64,000 nucleotides of DNA, taken from assembly GCA_964016985.1 (NCBI GenBank), contig OZ024825.1:34378057-34442056 (forward strand). Reading direction: 5' to 3'. The notes under the pieces are model-generated. The model ran no database searches and was not told where the DNA came from. It was given only the letters and a program-made list of their open reading frames with translations. The translations under genes and the position numbers were made by a program. Of the stretch, positions 22,521 to 33,400 are shown one piece after another. This stretch comes from Anodontia alba. Lineage: Eukaryota; Mollusca; Bivalvia; Lucinida; Lucinidae. How positions within the stretch are numbered: the stretch's first letter is position 1; every line of letters starts with the position of its first letter.

Positions 22521-22748
22521 ATAATTTATTAATTTCTCCATAAAACAACTACTTCATTCTAAATGCTTCAAAAATCATAGCTTACTGTTCCAGACAACCA
22601 TATGGTGGAGGTACATTAATTTAAGAAGCAGACTTGCTAGGGCATTATCACTGTGCTTATGGTGGTTGACTGTCAATATATTGACAAGTACTCCTAACAG
22701 ATATGATAATCCATATGATAGTCTGTATGGGTACACTCTATGGGAGCA

Positions 22749-23009
22749 CATCACGAAAACATACCTATATAATGTTGACCCCCTTAAACCCCACTTTTAT
22801 ATAGTAAAACTGGGGTTTACAGGGGTATACATTATTTTACTTATTTCTGCTCAAAAACATAGATTGTGGGTACTCGTTTTAGCTAACGAGTACCCACAAT
22901 CTATGTTTTGAGCAGAAATATGAAAAATATCAGAATTTTTATCTAAAAATTTTCAGTTTTTTTGGAGGTGAAATTTTCTACATATTTGAATAGGCGTGTT
23001 TTTGTAATG
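22749..23009 (+). mobile_element. MITE-H copy 5
   Basis: CATCACGAAAACATACCTAT to GTTTTTGTAATG; the inner hairpin loop is shortened (GTGGGTACTCGTTTTAGCTA then ACGAGTACCCAC). Confidence 0.92.
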
Positions 23010-23550
23010 ATTTACTTCTCCCAGCTTCGTACACAGGGCTGTGTTTAGAGCTCCATTCGTCTTAATTAATATGAAAGCACAGTTTTTCTGGCAATAATTT
23101 TATTATTTCTAAACACATGTTCACTATAGGAAATATTATCTACCTAAACTGAAATCAGTAAAATATCTACTCATACCCCTGAACTGATTTAATTGAATTA
23201 TAATTGTAAGGCCTCACCCCTATCATTGTGGGTATCGAACATCCAAAACTAACCTCGGAACAATCAATCCGATTAATAACTTTGTTTTCTTCCGTATAAT
23301 CCAGTACCTGATTGATGTTTGGAGCCGTTAACGGCCCGATGTAGATTTAACAAGAATGCTAGCAGGGTATCTACATCATATACTGAGACAAACTGTTATT
23401 TGAAAGAAGTGATTAAGCATTAAGCAGTTTCAGGTTTTAATCCGACGCTGAAAAGCTCCAAAATATGGCAGACAAATTATTTTAGAATAAAACAGAATGA
23501 TAATACTAAAATTTACTAATTAATAATTTCATAAGTTCAGTTTTACAGTA

Positions 23551-23839
23551 GGGGGTGGTCGGGTGGTGCGAAGGTGCTGTGTATCTTACATCACCGGGGC
23601 GTCCAACTGATATTGGCTTACAGTTGGGCAAGGCCTGCTATCCTTGTAGTGGGTAAGGGTAGAGGGGGAATGTTTTTATTTCTTCTGTTTCTTCACTTTC
23701 ATTCCTGTTCCTCTTTCTTCCCTGTCCCTCTCTTTCATCTCCTCTACTCTCTCTTCTATCTCTTTTCTCCCTTTCTCTGGGAGACGACACAAAATGACCC
23801 TCAAGGGTTGACGTGTCGTTAAACCCCAACACAATCAAT
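23551..23839 (+). mobile_element. SINE-C with 13-bp target duplication
   Basis: Flanked by CAGTTTTACAGTA at 23538-23550 and 23840-23852, a perfect duplication. The interior has a GC-rich head, a long C/T-rich middle (about 23685-23780) and a tail with AATGACCCTCAAGGGTTGAC then CGTTAAACCCCAACACAATC. The tail resembles the fragment at 16270-16325. Confidence 0.82.
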
Positions 23840-24362
23840 CAGTTTTACAGTAAATCAGTAAATTCAGCACATCAAAAACCGCTGCGTATTACTTCAGATA
23901 TGTTTTATCTATTCAAGAGCAGAAAGTCGTTAAGGTTACTGTTATGCCACAATTCATAAATATAAATCTAAAGCACCAACACATCATTCCTGTACAGGAA
24001 ACTAAAAACAACACTGTCCAGGGAACTACATATCACTTACCTGATTCCATCTTGACAATAAAAAAACACAACTATTATATTATTCGATCAGGCGTAATTA
24101 AAGTCCGCTTACAGTACGAATCACTACCTAAATCAATGATATTTTAGCTATTCAGCTACAAAGTTTAAGAGCCTTCAAATAGGGTAAAATAAACTACTAC
24201 ACTTATTCATTACATTAAAACAATATTTTCTCTCCAAATGCTTAAATGTCACTTCTGCACAACATACCTAAACACAAAGTTCAGACGACAATAACCAAGC
24301 CCTGTGATGACACCCACAAACGTGATATTGTTCCAACATATACCGCTAAGGTGAGAGGTAAC

Positions 24363-24798
24363 TATGAAAGACCGGCAGTGACATTTCAACTACATTAATT
24401 CAAGGTTTCAACTTCACGATTTCAAGTGCACGGATTCACGATTTCAACTTCACGAATTCACGATTTCAACTTCACGAATTCACGATTTCAACTTCACGAA
24501 TTCACAAATTCAACTTCACGAATTCACGAATTCAACTTCACGAATTCAGCTTCACGAATTCAACTTCACGAATTCAGCTTCACGAGTTCACAAATTCAAC
24601 TTCACGAATTTAGCCGTTGAATTCGTGAAGTTGAATTCGTTAAGTGGAATTCGTAAAGTTGAATTCATGAAGTTGAATTCGTGCAGTTGAATTCATGAAG
24701 TTGAATTCGTGAAATTGAAATCGTGAAGTTGAAATCGTGAATTCGTGAAGTTGAAACCTTGAATTAATGAAGTTGAAATGTCACTACCGGTCTTTCTT
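24363..24798. mobile_element. Foldback element with internally repetitive arms
   Basis: A 436-bp palindrome. The left arm begins GAAAGACCGGCAGTGACAT and the right arm ends ATGTCACTACCGGTCTTTC. Both arms are made of short degenerate repeats: TTCAACTTCACGAATTCACG units on the left and GTGAAGTTGAATTCG units on the right, meeting near 24613. It is flanked by AGGTAAC at 24356-24362 and 24799-24805. Long arms of subrepeats with a 7-bp duplication recall foldback/Galileo elements of the P superfamily; no transposase is present. Confidence 0.8.
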
Positions 24799-25152
24799 AG
24801 GTAACAGTACAAATTCATTCGTGAAAACATTTAAATATCAATATTTGAATCTGCGTCGCGGGCCGGGACAGCCAGTGGCTCTGCGGGTGTGCTTATTTTC
24901 TCGTCTCTTGCGCTTGTTAATGATATACAGAGCTAATCATTACGAGGGTCGTGCAAAAAGTTCTGTCACTTATAGGCTTTCTTAGTTTTATCCCAGGTAT
25001 ATTTTAAAATGCTTCACTGCACTTGAATGGTGTTTTGAATAGCTAACGATACCCGTTTATTTCGTGCAAATTGCTTTGCAACTGACCGAGTTATTTCAAA
25101 TTGAAATAGATGCAGTCATATGCACTGACCAATTTACCTGTTACATTGGAAC

Positions 25153-26602
25153 ATGGACCCAGGCTTTCAAGCGGGCCTTACTTTTCCTACTATTCCTACT
25201 TTTCCCTACCTTTTTTTTTGTGTTCCTACTTTTCCCTACTTTTTTTTTCTGAAAATGCCCTACTATCCCTACTTTTTAGTCCACAAATGTTTGAAGTGAC
25301 CAAAAATTATAACTTTTTCCTCGCTCACTCGAAGTTTGTAAAAATTGGATCATCTTAATCTGAGCAGTCACGATGCAAAAGTTTATGAAATATTTTTACT
25401 TCAGTTGTAACTCTTTTTTTGAACATTTATTTTGGTATTTCCTTACCATGGTGATGTAGTGTTATTGTTCAGAGAAAACTGTTTTCTTATTATATCTTTT
25501 TCTAAGTCTGAAAACACTCAGAACATCCCTACTATCCCTACTTTTCAAGATTTAAATTCCTACTTTTTCCCTTCTTTTTCAAAATTTTGAGCACTACTTT
25601 ATCACTACTTTTTCACTGGAGGGTACTTGAAAGCCTGTGGACCAGAAGACTGAAATTCGTAGCTATATTAAATGCCGCATTAGGCTTAATATAGATTCAA
25701 AGCAGATATTTAATGAATTGTGTGGTATATATGGACCTCGGACCATTTCGATGCGCACAGTTTTTAGGTCGGTTAAAGCTTTTAAAGCTGGGGAAATTTT
25801 CTGTTGAAGATGATGCCCGTCCTGGAAGGCCTAAAACCTCTGTTACCAAGGCTAACATCGCTGCTGTAAAGATTGTGGTCGAACAGGGTGCGCGATTGTC
25901 TGGCAAAGATATAGCTAGTTGTACTGGCATATCAGAAGGCAGTGTGCAAACAATTCTGAAAAAGCGTTTGGACCTGAGAAAGGTTTGCGCTAGGTGGGTA
26001 CCTCATTTGCTCACTGAGGAGCAAAAGACACAACGCCTTAAATGTGTCCGGGAACTTTTGAAATATACAAAGGCTGTAATAGTCGGGTTATTTGTAACTT
26101 GCTAACAGGTGATGAAACCTGGGTGCACATGTTTGAGCCACAAAGAAGGGCTGATAATAAGCAATGGAAGCAAAAAGATAAAAAACGCCCATGTATTGCC
26201 AAGAGAACCATAAGTTCGAAAAAGATGTACGCAATTTTCTTTAATTCAAGTGGGCCAGTCGTTCAAGTGCCTTGTCCATCTGGTCATACAGTCACTGGCC
26301 GATTCTACAAGAATTCTGTACTGAAGAAAGTGAAAGAGTTTTACAATAAACGACCAAGAAAGGATGGTCAAGAGTCCACCTTTTACATGACAACGCCTCC
26401 TCTCATAAGTGTGAGGTTGTTAAGTCTTTTGGCTTCTGAAAAGGTGAAAGTTTTAAACCATACACCTTATTCACCTGACCTGAGTCCCTGTGACTTCTTT
26501 TTATTTCCAAGGCTTAAGAAAATGCTTTCTGGAAATAAGTATACGTTTAGAAGTTCTCTTGGCAGCGCTATTTATCAGTGTCTACAACAGATACCAAAAT
26601 AA
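25153..26602 (+). pseudogene. Mariner transposase (DD34D), interrupted and frameshifted
   Basis: ATG at 25153 is followed by GACC, then a 478-bp MITE; the frame resumes after it as QKTEIRSYIKCR. HTH motifs (DIASCTGISEGSVQTIL) and RWVPHLL follow. A frameshift lies near 26060-26090, before LLTGDETWVHMFEP. A second disruption shifts the region that should carry the HDNAPPH-type second catalytic Asp (about 26380-26440) out of frame, and the frame is restored before YSPDLSPCDFFLFP. TAA is at about 26600. The enzyme cannot be functional. Confidence 0.9.
25160..25637. mobile_element. 478-bp MITE nested in the transposase gene
   Basis: Inverted ends CAGGCTTTCAAG / CTTGAAAGCCTG, flanked by TGGACC on both sides (25154-25159 and 25638-25643). 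The ends are rich in repeated CCTACTTTTCCCTAC-like words. The CAGG terminus hints at hAT, but the visible duplication is 6 bp rather than 8, so the superfamily is open. Confidence 0.85.
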
Positions 26603-27094
26603 GACTATTTATCTGCTTTTCGCGACTGGGTAAAAAGGTTACAAAAATGTGTATCAGTAAAGGGGCATACTTTGAAGGTTTGTAATAAAAATATGTTTGA
26701 TAAACGTAGCACTGAAGTAATCCGAACCCAGTGACAAAACTTTTTGCAGGACCCTCGTACCTGCACTTCAACAGGTGCTTAGTGCTTCTGACAAAAGATA
26801 AATTCAGAAATATGCACATAATTCTGGCACACTTGACCGAGTATTGTTCGTTCATGGTACCATTGCTGGTTTATAGTATATCTTAATATCATATCAGCAC
26901 CGAAGTACCGTCACCAGCACTGAAACACTATTAGTAATTCAGTGCTAATAAAAACTTAACCTTACAGCCTTTTCAAGTGTGAATTTAAATGTTTCTAAAC
27001 CTAAAAGGATCATCTTGCGGGTGAGGTTATTCTCAATTGATTTTGAATTCCTTTTTTTAGTGTATTTGGCTTATGAGCTGCATCAGTATTAGGG

Positions 27095-27310
27095 GTGAGG
27101 TTTCGCGTAGTAAAACTGGTTTAAGGCTCGCAGTAGTTTTGACCGTTCCAAGGCAGTTCCTCTTTTGCAGTTCTTTTATAGTGCGTCGGTGGTTTCATTG
27201 GTGACGTTTGTTTTTGTCATTGTTCCCTATCTCTTCTTTTGGCGCCTAGGGAAAGCTCTGCTTCGTGATTGTACTATTTCCTGGGTATTGTTACTTAACC
27301 CCAGTCCTGC
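27095..27310 (+). repeat. Retroelement 3'-end fragment, copy 1
   Basis: Reads GAGGTTTCGCG, GTAAAACTGGTTTAAG, GACCGTTCCAAGGC, CGTGATTGTACTATTTCCTG in order. The same order recurs at 42289-42490 and 44090-44285 and inverted at 38030-38110, 39645-39720 and 62640-63020, where it lies downstream of a coding remnant. This is the untranslated tail of a 5'-truncated retroelement. Confidence 0.6.
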
Positions 27311-27333
27311 TGAACCCGTAGATGTCCTCTCTT

Positions 27334-27392
27334 TGCAAACAGTATAGATCCAGATAAGCCAACTGATCTGGATCTGCACTGTTTGCCATTCA
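27334..27392. repeat. Short hairpin repeat, GGCAAACAGT type
   Basis: TGCAAACAGTATAGATCCAG pairs with CTGGATCTGCACTGTTTGC around a short loop. Confidence 0.85.
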
Positions 27393-27764
27393 TTATTTGA
27401 ATTTGTATCAACAACCTGGATCAAGTAATCAGACTGGCTGAAAATTAGAAGAACGCATGGCATCTTAATTTATTCAGCATGACAAGGGTTAATAATAAAT
27501 GTAATTTATATTGCGAGTGTTGACAGTGGTGACTCCTTACCTGATGGCCTTCGAATGTTTTGCTTTGCGGGTCGGGCAAGCTGAGGTGGCTCGATGGGGA
27601 CTGCTTCAAGAAGCGAGAAAACGGTTTTCTCGCTTCTCTCGCAAGCATCTTCTGTCTCCTGTCTGATACCTGCAGCTGCTGGGCTTTACAGACGTTGACA
27701 ATTGAGGTGTGTTCGATGAGGGGAGACCCACTCTTCAACATTTTACTTCCAACGTTTTGGAGCT

Positions 27765-29107
27765 TACGAGAGATGTTCGAAATGAATTGCTTATTTCTAT
27801 CTGGAGACTTCAAATTTCAAGTTAGCCCAAAAGTACCCATTTCATGCCCTCGAAGTACTCCCCGTGGCTAGAAATGCAAAGTTTCAGCCGATGTATCCAC
27901 TTCTTGAAGGCGTCACGGTACGCTGATTTGGGCACAGTAATAAGGTACTGGTGAATGGCAGATCCAAGTGCCTGTCGGGACTGGTATTTCCGCCCAGCAA
28001 GGAATGCTTTCAATTTCGGAAACAAAAAGAAATCACATGGGGCAAGGTCTGGGGAATACGAGGGGTGAGGCAAAACAGTTACTTTTTCTTTCTTCAAAAA
28101 CGCCGTAACTATTGCGGAGGTATGAGCTGGGGCATTGTCATGTAGAAAACGGACATGTTTAAAACCAGTGGCAGGGCGTCGTTTCTGATAATACTTTTTC
28201 AGTTTCTTCAGTACTACGTCTTTGTAGTACTTTCCGGTGATGCTTTTGCCCTTTTTCACTGGCACTTTTATTGCGACTCCTTCACCAGAGAAGAAGATTG
28301 CATACAAAACCTTTGTACTCAAAGAACGTTTGGCAATTATTGGGCGTTAGCTGTGTTTAGTGGCCCAGATCTTATTGCTAACCTTTCTGACGGGCTCAAA
28401 ATAATGGACCCAGGTTTCATCACCTGTGACGACATTGGCAAACTGCTTTTTGTCATATTTTGGAAACATTTGAAGCAGCTTTTTGGCCACTTTAACCCGT
28501 TGCCTCTTTTGCTCGTCAGTCAACAGATGTGGCACCCATCTAGCAGAAATCTTTCTGACTTTCAAATGCTTCTTCAAAATAAGGTGAACCGTTGAAAGTG
28601 ATATGCCTACCTTTCGTGCAATATCACGAACTGTAAATCTGGCATCTCCTTCAATGATTTCCTTTATTTTGGAAACGATTTCTTTACGAGATGCAGATTT
28701 TGGCCTACCTGATTTCGGTGCATTTTTGATGGACCCTACACCCGACTCAAATTTCTTTTTCCACCGCCGAACTGTGTCATAAGACACACAAGAAGGTCCA
28801 AAAGCAGTAGAAATTTCAGTCATCAGCTTCTTCAAAGAACAACCAAGTTTTGAGCGAGCTTTGATGTAAGCCCGTATTTCATCTTTTTTGTCGACGCTTC
28901 TACCAACCATTTTTACTGCAGTGGTCAATGACTGCGTGTATTCAAATGGCAAATTTTATGTCTTACACTTAGTCTAACATGTACATTTATACACCATTGT
29001 GTAGATATTGAATAACCCTATACAGGTATGTATTGGTTTTTTAATCGTGCCCCACGTGGATATCGAGCTAGAGGACAATAAGCAATTCATTTGGAACATC
29101 CCTCGTA
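27765..29107 (-). mobile_element. Mariner family 1, copy B
   Basis: A 1343-bp element, TA-flanked, with TACGAGAGATGTTCGAAATG at one end and the inverse CATTTGGAACATCCCTCGTA at the other. The transposase is on the minus strand. Confidence 0.95.
27822..28952 (-). pseudogene. Mariner transposase (DD34D), single in-frame stop, copy B
   Basis: The best preserved member of family 1. One frame runs from 28952 to 27822 and is broken only by TAA at 28347-28349, where copies A and C have a Lys codon (ATKHS-stop-RPIIAKR). A Lys codon is also deleted in frame (STKVLYAIFF versus STKKVLYAIFF). HTH motifs (DIARKVGISLSTVHLIL), RWVPHLL, GDETWVHYFEP, HDNAPAH and YSPDLAPCDFFLFP are all present with DD34D spacing. 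The true start is probably the Met of MVGRSVDKKDE, since upstream residues are lost in usual mariner lengths. Confidence 0.95.
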
Positions 29108-29178
29108 GTGCCACTGGATTTGGGAAGATAAATTCAGAAATATGCACATCGCACATCTGGCACATTAAATTTGGCACT

Positions 29179-29340
29179 CATCACGAAAACATGCCTATAT
29201 AATATTGACCCCCTTAAACCCCAGTTTTATATAGTAAAACTGGGGTTTACAGGGGTATACATTATTTTTCTTACTTCTGCTCAAAAACATAGATTGTGGG
29301 TACTCGTTAGAACTGCCTCTTGAGGAGGACAGGCAGTTTT
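29179..29340 (+). mobile_element. MITE-H copy 6, left half only
   Basis: CATCACGAAAACATGCCTAT through GTGGGTACTCGTTAGAACTG, then it breaks off just past the hairpin centre at GGCAGTTTTTGC. Confidence 0.85.
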
Positions 29341-29844
29341 TGCTAAGATCTGCACTTCAGCATTTTTACTTATGGGGCATAGTGCCACTGTCGAAGATAA
29401 AATCAGAAATTTGCTCATCTAGCATACAGAATTTGGTTTAGTTACGTTTATTTGTTTCACGTCCAGTTGTCTTTCGTTCAGAATTTCAGTCTTCGAAATC
29501 GGATACCCGGCGTACGTTTGACGCCCATATGGGTAAATTATAGTGAGAAGCAACTTTTCAGTAACTCTCATCAGAGATATATCCCCCCACCAATTTTGTA
29601 TTTTCTTTTCAACTGCCGTCATATAACACTGCTGGTAACGTTTGTTGTTTCTCGACCCTTATGGTATTTTTCATTGAATCTGTTAGTTTGTTTATTGCCC
29701 AAAAACTATTTCTGTGATAACAGGAGGCTCTGTGCAAGGAAACAATCTTGGTAATTTAGAGAATATTTTACGTTTCCAACTCACAAACATCAGGCAAAAG
29801 TTAAACCAACAGAGTAGAAGATGGCATTTTATTTATTTTATTAA

Positions 29845-29960
29845 TTTCATAGAAAATAAGTATTGACCTTCCATGTGAATCTTCTGCAAGGCTGACGATT
29901 CACATGAAATGTCAAGCCTTATTTCTTCTAAAGTATATAATAAAATCAAAATGTCGCCTT
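29845..29960. repeat. Hairpin repeat downstream of the GPCR
   Basis: Stem CCATGTGAATC / GATTCACATG plus AATAAGTATTGAC / GTCAAGCCTTATT, followed by AAAATGTCGCCTTCTGCAG. Relatives occur at 33575-33715 and at 49205-49280 inside the EGF-gene intron. It lies in or just beyond the GPCR 3' UTR (minus strand); AATAAA on that strand is at 29828-29833. Confidence 0.65.
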
Positions 29961-30019
29961 CTGCAGTTGTGAATAGCACTTTAAGGGTTAACAACAGTTA
30001 ACTAAGTTGCGTATAATTG

Positions 30020-31153
30020 TTACGCCACAGACTCGATGACCTGTTCTCTTGACTTGTCATTTCGTCCGCTTAGCTGGCTTTGTATAGCTTGCATTGAAGT
30101 ACATTGGTCAATTTGGGTTGCTTCAGTATTCGATGGCGCAACGCGTGTAGGGTTTTCTGTAACACCGAATAGTGATCTTGTCTTTCCACCACAGAAGAGT
30201 GCTTTCACTTCTTGACGAAATCGTGATCCACTTAAAAAATATAGCATGAAGTTTACTGTGTGGTTCGTATACATAAATGAGTTTACGATTGCCCACCAGA
30301 GAGTGAAAATAGCATACTCTTCTATTGTTTTAACAGATTTTATCCAAATGGGTTCTCCGATCAGATATATTGATATTGGAGTGACGCATAATAGAAATAC
30401 AGTGTTTATTGTTAACAACATGGCAGTTAACTGGGAACTCTTGCTGTTGGATTTATTCTGCTTGCTTCCTCTTCGTGCTGGAGCAACTATAGATCGCGAC
30501 TTTTTGTGACTTAATACAACCTTAATAACTATAGCGCTGTTCGCAAATACCAGAATAACAAACGGTATTAGGCCAAATACACACATGTCTACCCATGGCC
30601 AAATGAAATGTAAAAACTCACCGTAACTGTCAAAAAGAGTTACACATTTATAGGTTTGGGTTACGTTTCCAAATGTGAGTTCTAGTTCACCAACACCAAA
30701 AAACCAATGAGCATTCAAACAGCTTATCAGTATACAGATAATTGTTACGACCGTACAGGCTGTTGCAGGAGTACATCCCATTTTAACTTTATGGGGACAC
30801 CAGACACCAATAAACCTCTCTGTCGTCACAGCAACTAGTATCCATGATGCCATCTGTGTCCCAGCATACACCAGAAATACATGTAGTTTACATCCGAACT
30901 GGCTTAAGTGTCTTACATCAATCTTAAATAAATACTTTATCCACTGGCGCAGTAAACCCGTCCACAGAACAAGAAGATCTGTGCATGCTAAAGTTGTGAG
31001 ATAAACAGCGGTGGAAGATTTCCGGGTTGTCTTCTTTAGAAGCACAATAATGCTAAGAAGATTTCCTACAGTACCTAGCGCCAACAGTATCGGTGGAACA
31101 ACTTTCCATATCTTCTGTGCAGCTTGATACTCAGGGGTATCATCTAGGCCCAT
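30020..31153 (-). CDS. Class A (rhodopsin-like) G protein-coupled receptor, intronless
   Basis: A complete 377-residue frame from ATG at 31151-31153 to TAA, with seven hydrophobic segments (about residues 17-40, 49-72, 88-115, 130-150, 183-210, 240-265 and 279-306). Class A landmarks: Asn31 in TM1, LACTD with Asp59 in TM2, Cys88 at the start of TM3 and Cys170 in loop 2 for the usual disulfide, TERF at 111-114 in place of DRY, Pro197 in TM5, CVTP (256-259) in place of CWxP, and NFMLY (301-305) in place of NPxxY. An N-glycosylation site (NVT) is at 163 in loop 2. The basic third loop (residues 213-238) and short C tail fit a peptide-type receptor such as the FMRFamide/TRH-like receptors expanded in molluscs. 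The ligand cannot be predicted. It is plasma-membrane located, and no splice sites interrupt it. Confidence 0.92.
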   Translation of the reverse strand: MGLDDTPEYQAAQKIWKVVPPILLALGTVGNLLSIIVLLKKTTRKSSTAVYLTTLACTDLLVLWTGLLRQWIKYLFKIDVRHLSQFGCKLHVFLVYAGTQMASWILVAVTTERFIGVWCPHKVKMGCTPATACTVVTIICILISCLNAHWFFGVGELELTFGNVTQTYKCVTLFDSYGEFLHFIWPWVDMCVFGLIPFVILVFANSAIVIKVVLSHKKSRSIVAPARRGSKQNKSNSKSSQLTAMLLTINTVFLLCVTPISIYLIGEPIWIKSVKTIEEYAIFTLWWAIVNSFMYTNHTVNFMLYFLSGSRFRQEVKALFCGGKTRSLFGVTENPTRVAPSNTEATQIDQCTSMQAIQSQLSGRNDKSREQVIESVA

Positions 31154-31310
31154 TATTGTCTTTTACTGCTGTGGTTGTCTTTTCAGCAAATTAGTTTGTT
31201 AAGCGACATCTGAAACATAATCAAAGCGTTGAAATACTTTAGACACACACACACACATACACACAATGCTATATGATCCTGAAACAAATGTACTCTGACA
31301 GTGATACGTC

Positions 31311-31507
31311 CTCAAAGGCTCCGTATTCCTAAAAAAACAGACATTTTTTTTATCCAAGAAAAGTTTCATGAATTGATATATGGTATAAATAAATTGTAAA
31401 GTTTGACAGCCTGTAAAACTTCAGTTAGTCTCTCGTATTTGAATTGGGTCAAAAATGAAATGATTTTTTTTATCGCATCTCTGAATTACTGTGGCAACAT
31501 TAATTCA
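31311..31507 (+). mobile_element. Half of the TTAA palindromic MITE
   Basis: CAAAGGCTCCGTATTCCT, CAGACATTTT, CAGCCTGTAAAA, GTTAGTCTCTCGTATTTGAA and GGCAACATTAATTCA match the left arm of the MITE at 51159-51533; the right arm is missing. Confidence 0.75.
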
Positions 31508-31740
31508 GGTTATTCACGCATGTGCATGACTTCAAGACGTATGACGGTATTACACACACGCACGCATGCGCGCACGTCGTATGATAATATTTAAAAACAC
31601 GCACACATGGCTGAATGATCCTGAAACAAAATCACCATTGCATGATCATTGAATAAAATGTTCTCCCACAATTATGAGTGATTGAGATTATTAACGTCTG
31701 TGCATAACTTCAAGATGTATGACAGTATAAAACACACACA

Positions 31741-31777
<37 letters not shown>

Positions 31778-31930
31778 TTGTTTGATCTCTGAATCATCAT
31801 GGAATAAGATGTTCTATAATGATGAGTGATTGATTTTATAAACGTCAGCGCATAACTTCAAGATGTATGACAACTCCGTCCCCTGCCCTCCCCCCGCCCC
31901 CCGCCCCCACCCCCCTCCCACACACACACG
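31505..31930. repeat. Minisatellite plus (CA)n and C-rich tract
   Basis: GCATAACTTCAAGATGTATG recurs at about 31524, 31709 and 31850, each copy followed by CA-rich runs; a pure (CA)n stretch spans about 31747-31775. At 31875-31918 the strand is almost all C with single-base breaks. Confidence 0.8.
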
Positions 31931-32029
31931 CACACAGAGATTCAGTATTCTATCATAATTTCGTTATTTTGTTTTAATTGCATCTCAGTAATGAACGATT
32001 TAAGCCTAGCGTTCCGTAAAAGGGACATT

Positions 32030-32098
32030 GGCAAACAGTATAGACCCAGATCAGACGCCATAGAACACGGCGTCTGATCAGGGTCTACACTGTTTGTA
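32030..32098. repeat. Short hairpin repeat, GGCAAACAGT type
   Basis: Near-perfect stem: GATCAGACGCC / GGCGTCTGATC inside GGCAAACAGTATAGACCC and AGGGTCTACACTGTTTG. Confidence 0.9.
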
Positions 32099-32244
32099 TT
32101 AAGTTCAGAAATTTCTACAGGACACAATAATAATAAAAACTAGCCAGGCACTCCTTATATAAGAAATGGAAATGTCCAAAGACTAAAGTACATGGGTTCG
32201 CTTGGCACAAATGGGCAAAGGGCACTGGATACACCTGTTTTTTT

Positions 32245-32275
<31 letters not shown>

Positions 32276-32329
32276 TTTTGCCATTATTTACAAAAGCGAC
32301 ATTTTTGTGACTTCTTGTTTACCTTTCCG

Positions 32330-32690
32330 CATACCACACCCCTTTTGAAAAGTGGTCAACTCTAAAGAAGAAAATTTGCTCCCAAGTCTTCTTTGAACTA
32401 GGAATGCGTCCAAAGGACAGGGATGCCCCCGCCTGAAAAACTTAAACGCAAATTGCTAACGCAGGATGGAGACGGATGGACCGACAGGGGTAATACTATA
32501 TGCCCTTTCCACCATTCTTCGAATGGCGGGGGCATAAAAGAAATATATTCTAAAATGAAAGAATTTGTACCCGGCGAGGGAGGAGGACATTATTTCTTTT
32601 TAGAGCAGACCCTTTTTCAGAAGGAAACACTAAAAGCAGTTTTTACTTAACCACCCTGAACGTGTATCCATTCCCCTTAATAAACTATAG
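32330..32690. repeat. CTTCTGAAAAG-family MITE split by a GATGCCCCCGCC element fragment
   Basis: TTTTGAAAAGTGGTCAACTC opens and AGAGCAGACCCTTTTTCAGA closes the hairpin family. Between them a palindromic insert begins GGATGCCCCCGCC and returns as GGCGGGGGCATAA with GACGGATGGACCGACAGG inside, resembling the end of a Pearl-like element and the words at 22060-22080 and 22478-22517. Confidence 0.6.
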
Positions 32691-32764
32691 TAAGTCACCA
32701 CCGATCATTCGTTTAATCAATACTTTCTTTCCACCTGGGCTGTGTTCAGTAAAGCGAAACACTG

Positions 32765-33400
32765 GTAAGCGTTTTTCAAAAATTGTTTTGCATCTTCTGA
32801 ACGATTATTGTAAATCCGTCTCATGTGACCACCAATTAGCGGGTATCTGTTCTGCTCGTAGACAAGACTTGAAGTTATATACCGAATAAACTTTACCAAT
32901 AATTTTTAATTTTTCATAGAATCAAATAGATAACGTAGTAAACATTCCCATATTTCTGGTTACAAACAAGCATACATAAATTTTATTCACATAGGCCGCC
33001 ATCTTGGTTGTGCCAAAAATACAGCTTGACAATAATTTGGGGATGTTCCGAAAACTGTCAGAACTGAACGGAAAGTTTGTTGGCGAGCGTTTTTCCAAAA
33101 GTGTTTCGCATCTTCTCAACGATGATTGTAAATCCGTCTCATGTGACCTCCAATTAGATAGTACCCGTTATTCTCGTAGACGAGACTTGGTGTTATAACG
33201 AATAAACTATACATCTGCACCAATAGTTATTAGTTTTAAATAGAATCAAATAGATAATATCAACGCAGGAAAAAATTCCATATTTTTTGGTTAAAAACAA
33301 GCATACATAAATTTTATTCGCATAGGCCGCCTTCTTGACTATACCAAAAGACAGTTTGATCATAGTTTGCTGATGTTCGCTACCCTCCGCCGAAACCTGT
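32765..33400. repeat. Tandem duplication, two units of about 320 bp
   Basis: CGTTTTTCAAAAATTGTTTT (about 32770) and CGTTTTTCCAAAAGTGTTTC (about 33089) begin diverged copies that stay collinear through ATTGTAAATCCGTCTCATGT, AACAAGCATACATAAATTTT and CATAGGCCGCC. The short frames inside differ between copies, so I see no gene. Confidence 0.8.

Larger units (their letters stand above)
24941..26759 (+). mobile_element. Mariner family 3 element, with a nested MITE
   Basis: Ends TACGAGGGTCGTGCAAAAAG and the inverse CTTTTTGCAGGACCCTCGTA, TA-flanked. Without the nested 478-bp insertion and its duplication it would be about 1.34 kb, the usual mariner length. Confidence 0.93.

Noticed and set aside
24420..24780. 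CRISPR-like array
   Set aside because: Repeats are degenerate, have no distinct spacers, and are mirrored in two arms within a eukaryotic foldback element.
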